DNA from: Woeseiaceae bacterium
GTDB taxonomy: Bacteria; Pseudomonadota; Gammaproteobacteria; Steroidobacterales; Woeseiaceae
Length of the DNA: 64,000 bases
Direction: 5' to 3'
Assembly (NCBI GenBank): GCA_028280615.1
Contig: JANQLK010000052.1
Span: 150,734-214,733 of the forward strand
This document shows positions 1-10,331 of this stretch, in pieces. The notes under the pieces are model-generated. The model saw only the letters and a program-made list of their open reading frames with translations, was not told where the DNA came from and did no database searches. Position numbers and translations under genes: made by a program. The first letter of the stretch is position 1; each line of letters begins with the position of its first letter.

Positions 1-1
1 C

Positions 2-922
2 CCCTGCGACCAGGACTTCAACCCGTCGCAGGCCGTCCAGAATCTGTGTGTGCAGCAGTCGCCGGCCATCACGGCGGAAAACGTCGGTAGCTTCGATCAG
101 ATCAACGTCGGTTTCGGCGTTCGTGAGGGCGGTAATCCCGATCTATTCGAGGAGGAAGCCAACACGTTCACGGTCGGCGCCGTCATCTCGCCGCCGTTCA
201 TCGAGGGCCTGAACCTGACGATCGACTACTACAGCATCGAGATCGAGGACGCGATCAACCAGCTCACGGCACAGCAGGTCGTCAACGCCTGCTTCCGGGA
301 ACTCGACAACGCCAGCGAAACCTGCCAGGCGATCAATCGCTTCCCGAACGGCCAGATCGACTTCGTCGATGCCCGCTCGCTGAACGTTGCTGAAATCACC
401 GCGACGGGACTGGACTTCCAGGCCGACTACGCGTTCGATCTGCCCGACGCGCTGTCTGCCTTCGGAGCCGCCACGCTGAACCTGAACTTCGTCGCCAGCT
501 GGGCGTTCGAAAACGAGACGATCGCGGAGCCGGGCCAGCCCGGCCTCGACTGCCTCGGTTTCTTCGGCGGTGCCTGTTCCGGCTTCAACGTGTTCATCCA
601 GCCGGACGCCAAGTACATGACCAACGTCTCGTACATTTCGGGCGAGTTCTTCGGCCGCCTGCAGTGGCGCCATCTGCCGGACATCGAGCTGTTTCCGGGT
701 GCTGGCAACGTCGTGACGGAAGCCGACGGTGTGAACTACGTCGACCTCAACTTCGACTACAACATCACGGACCGCATCTCGGTCTTCCTCGGCATCGACA
801 ACATCCTCGACGACGAGCCGCCGATTCTCGGCTTCTCGCTTGCCGGCGATGCCAACGTCGACATCTCGCTGTACGACGTGCTGGGACGCCGCTACTACGG
901 TGGTTTCCGCATCACGCTGTAG
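2..922 (+). CDS. TonB-dependent receptor, C-terminal part (5' end outside window)
   Basis: This is the open 3' part of an outer-membrane TonB-dependent receptor; reading is open from base 2, so the gene starts before the window. The visible 306 residues hold the last beta-strands of a barrel, with motifs EGLNLTIDYY, NVAEITATGLD, FFGRLQWRH and the terminal strand DVLGRRYYGGFRITL, which ends in an aromatic/hydrophobic pattern typical of Omp85-inserted barrels. It is clearly paralogous over its whole visible length to the receptor at 16586-19495 (shared CDxxxxPSQAxxxLCVQQ and LGRRYY/IGRRYF signatures). Receptors of this type import substrates such as oligopeptides, glycans or siderophores with TonB energy. 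The adjacent amidohydrolase and peptidases make peptide-like cargo plausible but unproven. A strong intrinsic terminator follows at 965-998. Confidence 0.9.
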   Translation, partial: PCDQDFNPSQAVQNLCVQQSPAITAENVGSFDQINVGFGVREGGNPDLFEEEANTFTVGAVISPPFIEGLNLTIDYYSIEIEDAINQLTAQQVVNACFRELDNASETCQAINRFPNGQIDFVDARSLNVAEITATGLDFQADYAFDLPDALSAFGAATLNLNFVASWAFENETIAEPGQPGLDCLGFFGGACSGFNVFIQPDAKYMTNVSYISGEFFGRLQWRHLPDIELFPGAGNVVTEADGVNYVDLNFDYNITDRISVFLGIDNILDDEPPILGFSLAGDANVDISLYDVLGRRYYGGFRITL

Positions 923-964
923 TCTTGCACGACGATAAACAGTCGTTTGACTGAGCACGACCCG

Positions 965-998
965 AGCGCCGGCCTGAACTCAGGCCGGCGCTTTTTCT
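965..998 (+). terminator. Intrinsic terminator after the TonB receptor
   Basis: A perfect 12-bp GC-rich stem (965-976 pairing with 981-992) with a 4-base loop AACT is followed by a T-run (992-996 and more T to 999). This is a canonical Rho-independent terminator. It ends only about 30 bases before the next start codon (1028), leaving almost no room for a separate promoter, so it may act as an attenuator for the downstream amidohydrolase. Confidence 0.9.
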
Positions 999-1027
999 TA
1001 CTCGACCTTTTTTTGGGGAGAACCGAC

Positions 1028-2668
1028 GTGAAACGCATTCACAGGCGACGCCACTGGCTGGCTTCATTCCTGCTCTCGTCCCTGGCGGCGCTCGCCGTCG
1101 GCGCCGCCCACGCCGCCGACGAAGAAGCGACCGTCAGGGGAGCTCCCGACCGCGGCGCCGATGAGGGCCAGGGCCCCTTCGACCGCATGATCATCCGCGG
1201 TGCGACGCTGATCGACGGCAGCGGCGCGCCGCCGCGCGGGCCCGTCGACATCGTCGTCGAGGGCAACCGTATCGTCTCGATCCAGAACGTCGGCGTGCCG
1301 CATGTGCCCATCGACGAGGAAGGCCGCCCCGGCGATGCGGACTTCGAGCTCGATGCCGAGGGCTCGTACGTCTTGCCGGGCTTCATCAACAACCACACGC
1401 ATACGGGCGATGTACCCAAGGCGCCCGAGGCAGAGTACCCATACAAGCTCTGGATGGCGCACGGGATCACGACGATCCGCGGCGTTTCGTCAGGCCCGCT
1501 CAACTGGACTTTGCGGGAACGCGAACGCAGTGCGAGAAACGAAATCGTGGCGCCGCGCATCTTCGCCTACCACGTACCGGGCCAGGGGGAGGACTGGAAA
1601 GGCGGACCGATTACGACGCCGGACAAGGCCCGCGAATGGATGCGATACGCGATACGCAAGGGCATTGACGGCATCAAGATCTTCAACTTTCCGCCGGACA
1701 TCCTTGCGGTGTTGCTCGACGAAGCCAACGACAACGGACTGGGCAGCGTCGCGCATCTTGCACAGCTCATGGTGGCCGAATCGAACGCGCGCCAGGCCGT
1801 CGAGATGGGCCTCGGCACCGTCACGCACTTCTACGGCCTGTTCGAGTCGATGTACGACGATCACGACATCCAGCCGTGGCCGCACGACATGAACTACAAC
1901 GACGAGCAGGACCGCTTTTCGCAGGTTGCGCGACAGTGGAACCTCATTGTTGAGCAGGGCAGCGACGAGTGGAACGAGCTTATCGAGCACTTTCTCGAAC
2001 ACGACGCGTTTCTCGACCCGACGATGACGGCCTACCTCGCGGGCCGCGACGTCATGCGCTCGCGCAGGGCCGACTGGCACGATAAGTATACGCTGCCGTC
2101 GCTCTGGGATTTCTACAGGCCCAGTCGCGTCAATCATGGCTCCTACTTTTTCGACTGGACGACGGCGGATGAGGTCGCCTGGAAGGCGTTCTATCGCAAG
2201 TGGATGGACTTCGTCGACGACTACAAGGACGCGGGCGGCCGGGTCACCGTCAGCGCCGATGCCGCATTCATCTACAATCAGTACGGATTCGGCTACATCG
2301 AAGAGATGGAGCTCATGCAGGAGGCCGGCCTGACACCCCTGGAGGTCATCCGCGCGTCCACGCTGCACCCGGCGCAGGCGCTGCACGAGCCCAAGGGTGA
2401 GCCGATCCAGTTCGGCGTCGTACGGCCGGGCATGCTGGCCGACATGATCGTCATCGACGAGAATCCGCTGCAGAACCTCAAGGTGCTGTACGGTACGGGT
2501 GCCGTGCGTCTCAACGACGAAACGGGTGAGACCGAACGCGTCGGCGGCGTCAAATACACGATCAAGGACGGCATCGTTTACGACGCAAAGCAGCTGCTCA
2601 AGGACGTCGAGGAGATGGTCAACGAACAGAAGCGCGAGCGCGGGATTACGGTATTGCCGCAGTACTAG
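1028..2668 (+). CDS. Secreted metal-dependent amidohydrolase
   Basis: A 546-residue amidohydrolase-superfamily enzyme exported through an N-terminal signal peptide (basic MKRIHRRRHW, hydrophobic LASFLLSSLAALAVGAA, cleavage after AHA). The GTG start at 1028 is preferred over the in-frame ATG at 947 because GGGGAG (1015-1020) lies 7 bases upstream and the signal peptide then begins properly. The binuclear metal site appears intact: H123-T-H125 in NNHTHTGD, a candidate bridging Lys in GIKIF, His in VAHL and VTHFYG, and the catalytic Asp at about 411 in SADAAF. Members of this group cleave amide bonds of prolyl dipeptides or cyclic amides; the substrate here is unknown. It is paralogous to the amidohydrolase at 31147-32805, sharing the C-terminal GTGAVxLNDETGExER block. 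It lies convergent to the enolase-superfamily gene. Confidence 0.85.
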   Translation: MKRIHRRRHWLASFLLSSLAALAVGAAHAADEEATVRGAPDRGADEGQGPFDRMIIRGATLIDGSGAPPRGPVDIVVEGNRIVSIQNVGVPHVPIDEEGRPGDADFELDAEGSYVLPGFINNHTHTGDVPKAPEAEYPYKLWMAHGITTIRGVSSGPLNWTLRERERSARNEIVAPRIFAYHVPGQGEDWKGGPITTPDKAREWMRYAIRKGIDGIKIFNFPPDILAVLLDEANDNGLGSVAHLAQLMVAESNARQAVEMGLGTVTHFYGLFESMYDDHDIQPWPHDMNYNDEQDRFSQVARQWNLIVEQGSDEWNELIEHFLEHDAFLDPTMTAYLAGRDVMRSRRADWHDKYTLPSLWDFYRPSRVNHGSYFFDWTTADEVAWKAFYRKWMDFVDDYKDAGGRVTVSADAAFIYNQYGFGYIEEMELMQEAGLTPLEVIRASTLHPAQALHEPKGEPIQFGVVRPGMLADMIVIDENPLQNLKVLYGTGAVRLNDETGETERVGGVKYTIKDGIVYDAKQLLKDVEEMVNEQKRERGITVLPQY

Positions 2669-2681
2669 CCCGAAATAGCCG

Positions 2682-3785
2682 CTACCTGTGCACGGCCACG
2701 GCGTCGCCGAGGCTGTCACGATCCAGCGTGACGCCGAGGCCAGGTTCGGTACCCGCCGACATCGTGCCGTTGTCGCGCTGCGGTGCGCCGATCGCGTTCT
2801 TGACGGTGACGTAGCTGTTGAAATCCGTGGACGAGAACCGGAATCGTTCCGGCGTCGAGTGCGCGAGGTGGGCGATCGCCGCGGTAACGATGTCGCCGCC
2901 CCAGCTGTCCTCGATCGTCATCGGGATCTGCAGCGATGCGCAGAGATCGCGGATCAGGCGCGCCTTGCTCAAGCCCCCCACTTTCGAGATCTTCAGGTTG
3001 ATCACATCCATCGCGAGGTCGCTGTATGCCTTGAGCAGCGCATTGAGCCCGTCGATGTTTTCGTCGAGCACGAACGGCAGCTGTGTCTGGCGGCGCACGA
3101 TCAGGCTGTGGTCGTAGCTAATGCACGGTTGCTCGATATAGACGTCGACGTCGGCGACCGCGTTGCAGACGCGAATGGCGTCGCCGACCAGCCAGCCCGT
3201 GTTGGCATCCGCCACGAGCCGCTCGCCGGCCTCGAGCACGGCCGACGTGGCGCGGATTCTCGCGATGTCGTCGATCGGGTCGCCGCCGACCTTGAGCTGG
3301 AAGCGCCGATAGCCCTCGTCGCGATACTTCGCGACGTTGTCGGCCATCTCGTCGGCGGGGCGCTGACTGATCGCGCGATACAGCACGACGCTCTCGCCCT
3401 GCCGTCCGCCCAGGAGATCGCAGACCGGCCTGCCCGACGCCTTGCCGAGCAGGTCCCAGCAGGCCATGTCGATCGCGGACTTGACGTACGGGTGGCCGAG
3501 CAGCGCCGTGTCCATGACCGTGTTGATCAGCGTCAGGTTGGTCGGATCGAGCCCGATCAGCTGCGGCGCCAGCTCCGCGATACCCGCGCGCGCACCGCCG
3601 CCGTAGGCCGGCAGGTAAAAGGGCCCAAGCGGACAGACTTCGCCGATACCGCTGAGTTCGCCGTCGGTAACGATCTCGACGACGGTCGAGTCGAACACAT
3701 CGACATGGCGACCGTCAGACCACGTGTAGCGTCCTTCGACGAGCGGCAGATCGACCTGGTAGACGTGGATTTCCTTGATCTTCAT
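2682..3785 (-). CDS. Mandelate racemase/muconate lactonizing enzyme family protein (possible hydroxyproline or sugar-acid dehydratase/epimerase)
   Basis: A 367-residue enolase-superfamily enzyme of the muconate-lactonizing subgroup, with no signal peptide (cytoplasmic). Catalytic elements seen: Lys165 in FQLKVGG, metal ligands Asp193 (VADANTGW), Glu219 (IEQPC) and Asp241/Glu242 (LDENID), and Lys265/Lys268 in LKISKVGG on the opposite barrel face. Paired lysines allow 1,1-proton transfer or syn-dehydration of a carboxylate. The FQLKVGG...LKISKVGG...EDSWGGD pattern resembles proteins annotated as cis-3-hydroxyproline dehydratase or betaine epimerase, but specificity cannot be assigned by eye. 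ATG at 3785 was chosen because it begins the conserved [10 protein letters not shown] capping domain; the longer open frame upstream is the shadow of the next gene. It is last of a six-gene operon running from 12767. Confidence 0.85.
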   Translation of the reverse strand: MKIKEIHVYQVDLPLVEGRYTWSDGRHVDVFDSTVVEIVTDGELSGIGEVCPLGPFYLPAYGGGARAGIAELAPQLIGLDPTNLTLINTVMDTALLGHPYVKSAIDMACWDLLGKASGRPVCDLLGGRQGESVVLYRAISQRPADEMADNVAKYRDEGYRRFQLKVGGDPIDDIARIRATSAVLEAGERLVADANTGWLVGDAIRVCNAVADVDVYIEQPCISYDHSLIVRRQTQLPFVLDENIDGLNALLKAYSDLAMDVINLKISKVGGLSKARLIRDLCASLQIPMTIEDSWGGDIVTAAIAHLAHSTPERFRFSSTDFNSYVTVKNAIGAPQRDNGTMSAGTEPGLGVTLDRDSLGDAVAVHR

Positions 3786-3814
3786 TGGGTGGCTTTCCGG
3801 GTACGTTGTCGTTC

Positions 3815-6800
3815 CTACTGAATCCGCCGGCCTCGCGACCACGGGGCGCCGATCGCATCCATTCCGCGCTCGAACGCCTCGAGGTCGGCGGCGAAGGAGC
3901 CGAGCAGCGCCTTGACGGAGTCGTATTCCGAACTCGCGATCGCAAACGCTTTTCGGTCCGTGCCGGTCGTCGGTGACTGGTTGCCCCAGTTCGCGAGCAG
4001 GCTCCCCGCGCGGCGCCTGAGTGACCACGGCGCGGCTTCCGCCCGCGAGCGAATCGTCTGGTCGCCGTTGACGAGCCGGTCGATCTCGGCAAGCTCCGAC
4101 GCAAGAGTCCGCAGCGTGTCGTGCATACCAGGCCCGGCGGCCGGTGTGTTTTTGAGCGCGGCCTCGTGAGCCCGGAGTCTGGCCTGGTAGTCCTCGACCG
4201 TCGAAGCGACGCCGGCGACGCGGCGGTAGAGATCGGCCGACTGCCGCTGGAAGTCGAACACGGCCCGGCGGTCGTCCGCGGTCTCCGGACTCAGTTCGAG
4301 TTCGCGCAGCACGAACGGCGTCTCCGGCATAATCTCGATGCGCTTGCCCTCGGAAAGCGCCGTCGCCGAAATCGTGTAGTTGCCCGGCAGTACGAGAGGG
4401 CCTACCTTCGCGCCCGACCATGGCGCGCGAAACGGATCGGCGTCGAGGTCGATAGCGTGCGGCGCCGGCAGCCTCAGGTCCCACGCGATTCGATGCAGGC
4501 CCTTGTCGCGCGGTCCGCTCAACCGCCGAACCACGTTGCCGTCGTCGTCGCGAATCGTGAACAGAAGCTCGGGCAATGCCTCCAAGTCCTCGCTGCGCAG
4601 CGTTTCCCAGTCCGGATAGGCATTGTCGTCGCCGGCACGCTGTGCCGCGCGTTCGGCCTCGCGGCGCCGGTCGCGCGACGAGACCAGGCCGTCGCGCAGG
4701 TAGTAGGTGAATACGGCGCCGAAAGGCGGGTTCGGGCTCGCGAAGAACGCCGCTCCCGAAGCGCCCACGGTGCCAATGGCCTGCCCCGAGTTCCATTTGT
4801 CGCCCTCGAGGTACAGGAGCGCGTCCCGCACCGGGAACAACGTTGCCGGCGACTCGCCGAGCGCGTCGATCGGCGTCCGGAGCGGCGAATAGTCGTCGAG
4901 TATGTAGATGCCGCGACCGTAGGTACCAACGACGAGGTCGTTCTCGCGGGCCTGGATTTCGAGGTCGCGCACGGCGATGGTCGGGAAGTTCCCTTTCAGC
5001 CGGTGCCAGTTGCGCCCGCCGTTCTGGGTGAACCAGATACCAAACTCCGTGCCGACAATGAGCAGCTTCGGGTCGACATGATCTTCGACGATCGTGTGCA
5101 CGCTGCCGCGAGCCGGAAGGTCGCCCGCGATCGAGCGCCAGCTGCGGCCCTTGTTGCCCGTGACGAATACGTACGGTGCATAGTCGCCGCGCTTGTGGTT
5201 GTCGAGCGTCAGGTAGGCGACCTCGGGATCGTGCCGAGAGGCCAGCAGATCTGACACGTAGGTCATGTCGGGCACGCCGGGAACGCGATCCAGCGAGCGC
5301 CAGTTGTCGCCGCCGTCCTCGGTGACGTTGATGCGGCCGTCGTCCATGCCGACGTAGATGAGGCCTTCCTCAACGGGGCTCTCGGAGAGACCGATGGCGG
5401 CGCCGTAGCGCGATACGCCGCGATTCTTCTGCAGCGCATCGACGCTCCAGACCCGGCCCATGATCGGTAGCGTGTTGCGATCGATGCCGCGCGTCAGGTC
5501 GGGGCTGACGATCTCCCAGTTGTCACCGCGATCGTCCGAGCGGAACAGGCGCTCGTTGGCGATGTAGAGCCGCCTCGGATCGTGTGGACTGATGATCAAC
5601 GGCGTCGCCCAGTTCCACGTGAACTCGTTCTCGCCGCTTTCGGGCTGCGGCACGATGTTGACGCGCTCGGTCGTGCGCCGGTCGTAGCGGACCAGGCCCG
5701 CATGTTGCGACTGGGCGTAGACGATATTCGGGTCGGTCGGATCGATCTGCGGTTCGAAGCCGTCGCCGCCGCGCACGTTGCGCCAGTCGGTGTTGGCGAT
5801 ACCGTGCATGTACAGCGTGCGCGACGGGCCACCCCAGGTGCTGGCGTCCTGGGTGCCACCGTAGACGTTGTAGTACGGCTCGGCGTTGTCGGGCTGGATA
5901 CGATAGAACTGCATGAGCGGCAGGTTGCGCACGTGCCGCCAGGTCTGGCCGCGGTCCCAGCTCTCGTAGATGCCGCCGTCGCCGCCCAAGTAGATGTGAT
6001 CGGTCTCGTCGGGATCGATCCAGAACGCATGGTCGTCGACGTGCCGGCGCTCGAAGCCGAGCCGCTCCCAGGTCTCGCCGCCGTCCTCGGTAATCCACGA
6101 GAACGTGTCGACCGAGTAGACCCGGTCCGGGTTCTTGGGATCGACCGTGATCTCATTGTAGTACTGGGCATCGTTCGACATGCGGTCCGAGCGCTTCTCC
6201 CAGGTCTCGCCGAAGTCGAGCGAGCGATAGAAGCCCGAGCCGCCGTCCTCCGCGAACACGATGGCGTAGATCGTGTTCGGCCGCGACGGGGCCATGGCCA
6301 GGCCCATCCGGCCCTTGTCGCCGGCCGGGATGCCGGCCTCGAGCGTCCGCCACGTCGCGCCGCCGTCCGTCGATTTCATGAGCCGACTGCCCGGCCCGCC
6401 GCCGACGATGCCCCAGACGTGACGGCCGCGTTGCAGCGTCGACGCGACAATGTGTCCGGGTCGTTCCGGGTGCACGAGGAACTCATTGACGCCGGTCAGC
6501 TCGTCGGTCTCGAGGATGCGGGTCCAGCTCGAACCGCCATCAATGGTCTCGTAGAGACCGCGGTCTCCGCCCGCGTTCCAGAGCGGGCCCTGGCTTGCGA
6601 CCAGCAGATGGTTCGAGTCCTCCGGATCGATCCAGATCTGGCTGATGTGCTCGGACTGCCTGAGCCCCATGTTGGTCCACGACTTGCCGCCGTCGAGCGA
6701 GCGGTAGACGCCGTCGCCGTAAGCAACCGATCGCTGGCTGTTGTTCTCGCCCGTGCCGACCCAGACCGTGTTCGGATTCGACGGATCGATCTCGACCACG

Positions 6801-7075
6801 CCGATCGAGTACGAAGACTCGTTATCGAACACGGACTCCCAGGTCGCGGCATTGTTGGTGGTCTTCCAAAGCCCGCCGACCGCGTGTGCCGCGTAGAACT
6901 CCTGGCGTCTCTGCGGATGGAAGGCGAAATCCGAAACACGGCCACCCATGACGGCGGGCCCGATGCCGCGCAGTTCGAGCTGCTCGAACGGATGTGATGC
7001 CTGCGCATCCGCAAGCGTTGCGCCGAGCGCCCCCAGAAGGAGCGCGAGCAGGGCACGTTGTGGACGGCAGAGCAC
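3815..7075 (-). CDS. Secreted VPS10/sortilin-type BNR-repeat beta-propeller protein
   Basis: A large exported protein (1086 residues, GTG start at 7075) with a signal peptide ending ADAQA. At least ten BNR/Asp-box repeats of the form S/TxDxGxxW can be read (for example [70 protein letters not shown]), indicating one or two sialidase/sortilin-like beta-propellers over roughly residues 30-730. They are followed by an FlgD-like beta-sandwich segment ([14 protein letters not shown]) and a helical C-terminus of about 130 residues. Databases usually call such proteins 'glycosyl hydrolase' without proof; no glycosidase catalytic residues can be assigned here. It starts 3 bases after the symporter stop, implying translational coupling, and may bind or process an extracellular substrate that the symporter then takes up. 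Confidence 0.85.
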   Translation of the reverse strand: MLCRPQRALLALLLGALGATLADAQASHPFEQLELRGIGPAVMGGRVSDFAFHPQRRQEFYAAHAVGGLWKTTNNAATWESVFDNESSYSIGVVEIDPSNPNTVWVGTGENNSQRSVAYGDGVYRSLDGGKSWTNMGLRQSEHISQIWIDPEDSNHLLVASQGPLWNAGGDRGLYETIDGGSSWTRILETDELTGVNEFLVHPERPGHIVASTLQRGRHVWGIVGGGPGSRLMKSTDGGATWRTLEAGIPAGDKGRMGLAMAPSRPNTIYAIVFAEDGGSGFYRSLDFGETWEKRSDRMSNDAQYYNEITVDPKNPDRVYSVDTFSWITEDGGETWERLGFERRHVDDHAFWIDPDETDHIYLGGDGGIYESWDRGQTWRHVRNLPLMQFYRIQPDNAEPYYNVYGGTQDASTWGGPSRTLYMHGIANTDWRNVRGGDGFEPQIDPTDPNIVYAQSQHAGLVRYDRRTTERVNIVPQPESGENEFTWNWATPLIISPHDPRRLYIANERLFRSDDRGDNWEIVSPDLTRGIDRNTLPIMGRVWSVDALQKNRGVSRYGAAIGLSESPVEEGLIYVGMDDGRINVTEDGGDNWRSLDRVPGVPDMTYVSDLLASRHDPEVAYLTLDNHKRGDYAPYVFVTGNKGRSWRSIAGDLPARGSVHTIVEDHVDPKLLIVGTEFGIWFTQNGGRNWHRLKGNFPTIAVRDLEIQARENDLVVGTYGRGIYILDDYSPLRTPIDALGESPATLFPVRDALLYLEGDKWNSGQAIGTVGASGAAFFASPNPPFGAVFTYYLRDGLVSSRDRRREAERAAQRAGDDNAYPDWETLRSEDLEALPELLFTIRDDDGNVVRRLSGPRDKGLHRIAWDLRLPAPHAIDLDADPFRAPWSGAKVGPLVLPGNYTISATALSEGKRIEIMPETPFVLRELELSPETADDRRAVFDFQRQSADLYRRVAGVASTVEDYQARLRAHEAALKNTPAAGPGMHDTLRTLASELAEIDRLVNGDQTIRSRAEAAPWSLRRRAGSLLANWGNQSPTTGTDRKAFAIASSEYDSVKALLGSFAADLEAFERGMDAIGAPWSRGRRIQ

Positions 7076-7078
7076 GGC

Positions 7079-8467
7079 TCAACCCATCACGCCGCGGACG
7101 AACACGACGGCGAGCGCGATCGGTATGACGAATCGAATCAGCACGAGCCAGACCGTGAAGCCGGTGCCTTCCGGCAGGCCCATTTCCTCACGAACCTTGT
7201 CACGCGTCGCGAACCAGCCGATGAATACCGCGGTCAGGAATGCGCCGACCGGCAACAGCGTGTTCGCCATGATGAAGTCCAGGCTGTCGTATATCGTCCG
7301 CTCTTCGAAGCCAGGAATGAACGCGAGCGGATGGAAGCCCGCGAGGACATTGAACGACAGCGCCGAGCCCAGTCCGAGCAGCCACATCGCGAAACCGGCC
7401 GTGAAGGCGGCGCGGGAGTGTGTCATGCCGAACTTTTCCTCGGTCCAGGCGACCACCGGGGCGAAGTTGCCGATGCAGGAGGTCACGGCGGCCGCGATCA
7501 ACAGGAAGAAGAAAACGCTGGCGAACAGGCTCCCGGCAGGCAGGCCGCCGAAGGCGACCGGCAGCGCCTGGAACACGAGGCCTTCGCCGGCCTCGGGGTC
7601 CATGCCGTAGCCGAACACGATCGGGAAGATCGCGAAGCCGGCCAGGAGGGCCACGAGCGTGTCCGCGCCGACGACGATGAACGCGTTCTCGGGAATCGAC
7701 GTGCGCCGGTCCAGGTACGAGCCGTAGGTGATCATGACCGCCATCGCGATGCCGATCGAGAAGAAGGCCTGGCCCAGGGCCATCAGGAAGGTCTCGCCAT
7801 TGACCTTGCTGAAGTCCGGTGTGAGCAGGAATTTCACGGCGGCACCCATATCGCCGACGACGAGCGCGTAGCCGACCATGAGTACGAGCGCAACGAACAG
7901 CGCCGGCATCAGGACGTTGACGGCCTTCTCGATGCCGCCGTGCAGCCCGCGCGAATTGATGTAAACCGTGACGATGACGACGATCGTATGCCAGAAGATC
8001 AGCCTCTGCGGATTGGCCATGAGGCTGTCGAACGTGGCCCGGCTGGCTTCGCCCGTGATGCCGTCCAGCGCACCCGTGACCGCGCGCACGAAATAGTCCA
8101 TCGTCCAGCCCGCGATCGTCGTGTAGATCAGCATGAGCATGAACACCGCGAGCACGGCCATGCCGCCCACGGCCCCCCATGTCGCCGACGCGCCGGACTG
8201 GCTGGCGACGTCGCGGAAGCTGCCGGATGCCGAGGCGGCATCGGTCGCGCGCCGGCCGATCGTCCATTCCGCCATCACCAGCGGGACGCCGATCAGGATC
8301 GCGAAACCCAGGTAGATCAGGATGAACGCGCTGCCGCCGTTCTCACCGACGACGAACGGAAAGCGCCAGATGTTGCCGAGGCCGACGGCGAATCCGATGG
8401 AAGCCATGAGGAAGGTCAGTCTCGATGACCAGACGAGCGGCGTATCGCCGGAGTGGGGTGCTGCCAT
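7079..8467 (-). CDS. Sodium-dependent transporter, NSS (neurotransmitter:sodium symporter) family
   Basis: A 462-residue inner-membrane symporter with about 11-12 hydrophobic helices. The TM1 signature SxGFAVGLGNIWRFPFVVG near residues 22-40, with the unwound glycine segment that binds Na+ and substrate, is diagnostic of the LeuT/Tyt1 family; ENGGSAFILIYL and PLVMAEWTIGRR follow as expected. Bacterial members take up amino acids or related small zwitterions with Na+. It sits in the middle of an operon with aldehyde dehydrogenase, DapA-type aldolase and an enolase-superfamily enzyme, so it probably imports the compound that pathway degrades. ATG at 8467; the upstream gene ends 42 bases before it. 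Confidence 0.92.
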   Translation of the reverse strand: MAAPHSGDTPLVWSSRLTFLMASIGFAVGLGNIWRFPFVVGENGGSAFILIYLGFAILIGVPLVMAEWTIGRRATDAASASGSFRDVASQSGASATWGAVGGMAVLAVFMLMLIYTTIAGWTMDYFVRAVTGALDGITGEASRATFDSLMANPQRLIFWHTIVVIVTVYINSRGLHGGIEKAVNVLMPALFVALVLMVGYALVVGDMGAAVKFLLTPDFSKVNGETFLMALGQAFFSIGIAMAVMITYGSYLDRRTSIPENAFIVVGADTLVALLAGFAIFPIVFGYGMDPEAGEGLVFQALPVAFGGLPAGSLFASVFFFLLIAAAVTSCIGNFAPVVAWTEEKFGMTHSRAAFTAGFAMWLLGLGSALSFNVLAGFHPLAFIPGFEERTIYDSLDFIMANTLLPVGAFLTAVFIGWFATRDKVREEMGLPEGTGFTVWLVLIRFVIPIALAVVFVRGVMG

Positions 8468-8509
8468 TACTGAGGCTCCTCGGTGGAAACGTATCTCTCG
8501 ACGCTTTGC

Positions 8510-10315
8510 CTATCGAATCTTCGATACCTTGAAGGCGCGGCCCGTGCCGCTGACTTTGATCGTCGTCGAGCCCAGGAAACTGCGCTTGAACTCGGCGGTC
8601 AGGCCGGTCACGTCTCTCGGAATGGATACCGGGGTATCGTCCGAGTCGAGCTGCTTCCAGATTTCGCCGTTCTCGAGCTCTACGATGTAGCGCCCGCGCG
8701 ACGACCGGGAGACGCGCTTGATCGGCATTGCGCTGCGGTCCTCGGCTTCGGCGGTCTCTACCGTTTCGGTCGATGTCGCGGCAACCGGCTGCGCGCCGGC
8801 CGGCGGTTTCCCGGGCGCGACAGGCGCGGCGCGCGCGGCCGGCGCCGGCCCCGTGTAGAACAGCACGTTCTCCGGCAGCGCGTCGATATCGACCTGCCTG
8901 CCGCGCGCGATCACGGCGCTGAGCCTGCGGATATTCGCGATGTCGTCGAGCGGGTTGGCCGCGAGCAGCACGAGGTCGGCCTGCTTGCCGACTTCGACCG
9001 TGCCGATCTCGTCGAGCATGCCCGCCGCGATCGCGCCGTTGCGGGTTCCGGCGACGATCGCCTCCATCTCGCTCATGCCGAGTTCGACCAGGCCCTCGAT
9101 CGCCAGGATGCTGCCGATGCCCGCCTCGTGCACTTCGGACTTGGGCGTCTTGCGAAACTCGGGCGCGCGTCCCTGGTAGTTGTCGGTCGCGATCGAGACC
9201 CGGCAGCCGGCCGCGATCAGCCGTTCCGCGTTGCGCCGCTGAATCTCGTAGTCGACGTTCAGCCGCCGTTGCCGGTCTCGCGCTTCCGCCGAGGACTTGG
9301 GCGGGGGCGCGTTGTCGAGCTCCGCCTCGGCGGCGCGGCGCGCGGCGAGGTGCTGTTGCCACGGCTGGCCCGCCAGCGTGTTCGAACGCAGGCCGCAGAT
9401 GACGTCGCGCTCGACGATGAGTTCGATGAGGTCATCGGGGTATTCGCGCGTCAGGATTTCCGGGTGCTGGATCAGGTCGATGCCGGCCTCGACCGACAGG
9501 CGCAGCGCTTCGGGGCTCGTCGAGTGCGTCTCGGCGATAAGCCCGCGCCTGTGGGTCTCGTCGACGATGGCTTTCTGCACGCGCGGCGAGAAGCCGATCA
9601 GCGACGGCCGGAAGAAGTGACTCGTGCCGCCGTACTTCAGGAAGTCGGGTCCCTTGTCGAGGTAGGCACTGATGGCGGCGCGAACTTCCTCGGGCCCCAT
9701 GTCCATGAGTTCCTCGCCGACGCCCTGGGCGATGCTGTCGTTCCACTGCGCCTGGAACAGCGTGAGCTCGGACTCCTGCATCAGCGAGAAGGTCATCGAG
9801 AACGGTCCGCCCCAGCCGACGATGTTGCCGGCGACGAGCAGGCGTGCGCCGACGGCGTCGCCCGCCTCGATACGGTCGCGCACTTTCTTGAGCGGTTCGA
9901 GCGCACCGTAGCTGTCGCGGACCGTCGTTACGCCATACTTGAGCTGCCGCTGCGCGAACTCGAGTGCGAGTTCGTCATTGCGATGGCCGTACTTGACGAC
10001 GGTTTCGCGGCGCGTCGAGTTGCCGTAGATCGAGGCGTGGACGTTGCTGTCGATGAAGCCCGGGAGCAGATATTGGCCGCGGCCGTCGATGACATCGGCG
10101 TCGGCCGGCACCTCGGCTCGCGAACCGATGGCAGCAATTCGTCCGTTTTCGACGACGACAATCACGTTGTCCAGGGGACGCGCGCCGGTGCCGTCGATCA
10201 CGGTAACGCCCGTGATGGCGATACTGTCGGCATGCGCCGCCGGGAACAATCCCAGCAGGAGCGCGAGCGCCACAGCCCGCGCCGCCGTCACTCCGCCTGT
10301 CAGCTTGATCCTCAT
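8510..10315 (-). CDS. Secreted amidohydrolase with extra C-terminal domain and altered HxH motif
   Basis: A 601-residue exported amidohydrolase (signal peptide ending AAHA, residue about 29). The barrel resembles the imidazolonepropionase/prolidase-like group, with candidate metal Lys in FLKYGG, His in AETHS and IQHPE, and Asp in IATDN. The first histidine of the normal HxH motif is replaced: the sequence reads N91-V-H93 in PGFIDSNVHAS. After the amidohydrolase fold ends (about residue 480) comes an Ala/Pro-rich linker and a C-terminal domain of about 65 residues (RGRYIVELENGEIWKQLD ... FLGSTTIKVSGTGRAFKVSKI). That looks like a small beta-domain found in other envelope proteins. It lies 16 bases downstream of the aldehyde dehydrogenase and is part of the six-gene operon. 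Confidence 0.85.
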   Translation of the reverse strand: MRIKLTGGVTAARAVALALLLGLFPAAHADSIAITGVTVIDGTGARPLDNVIVVVENGRIAAIGSRAEVPADADVIDGRGQYLLPGFIDSNVHASIYGNSTRRETVVKYGHRNDELALEFAQRQLKYGVTTVRDSYGALEPLKKVRDRIEAGDAVGARLLVAGNIVGWGGPFSMTFSLMQESELTLFQAQWNDSIAQGVGEELMDMGPEEVRAAISAYLDKGPDFLKYGGTSHFFRPSLIGFSPRVQKAIVDETHRRGLIAETHSTSPEALRLSVEAGIDLIQHPEILTREYPDDLIELIVERDVICGLRSNTLAGQPWQQHLAARRAAEAELDNAPPPKSSAEARDRQRRLNVDYEIQRRNAERLIAAGCRVSIATDNYQGRAPEFRKTPKSEVHEAGIGSILAIEGLVELGMSEMEAIVAGTRNGAIAAGMLDEIGTVEVGKQADLVLLAANPLDDIANIRRLSAVIARGRQVDIDALPENVLFYTGPAPAARAAPVAPGKPPAGAQPVAATSTETVETAEAEDRSAMPIKRVSRSSRGRYIVELENGEIWKQLDSDDTPVSIPRDVTGLTAEFKRSFLGSTTIKVSGTGRAFKVSKIR

Positions 10316-10331
10316 GGTCTCGATACGCCGG

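Noticed and set aside
3786..4796. N-terminal extension of the enolase-superfamily gene
   Set aside because: The extra 337 codons overlap the BNR-protein gene in another frame and are Arg-rich noise; the real protein starts at [10 protein letters not shown].
7058..8428. A 456-codon plus-strand frame
   Set aside because: Antisense to the NSS symporter; highly charged low-complexity translation with no helices or motifs.
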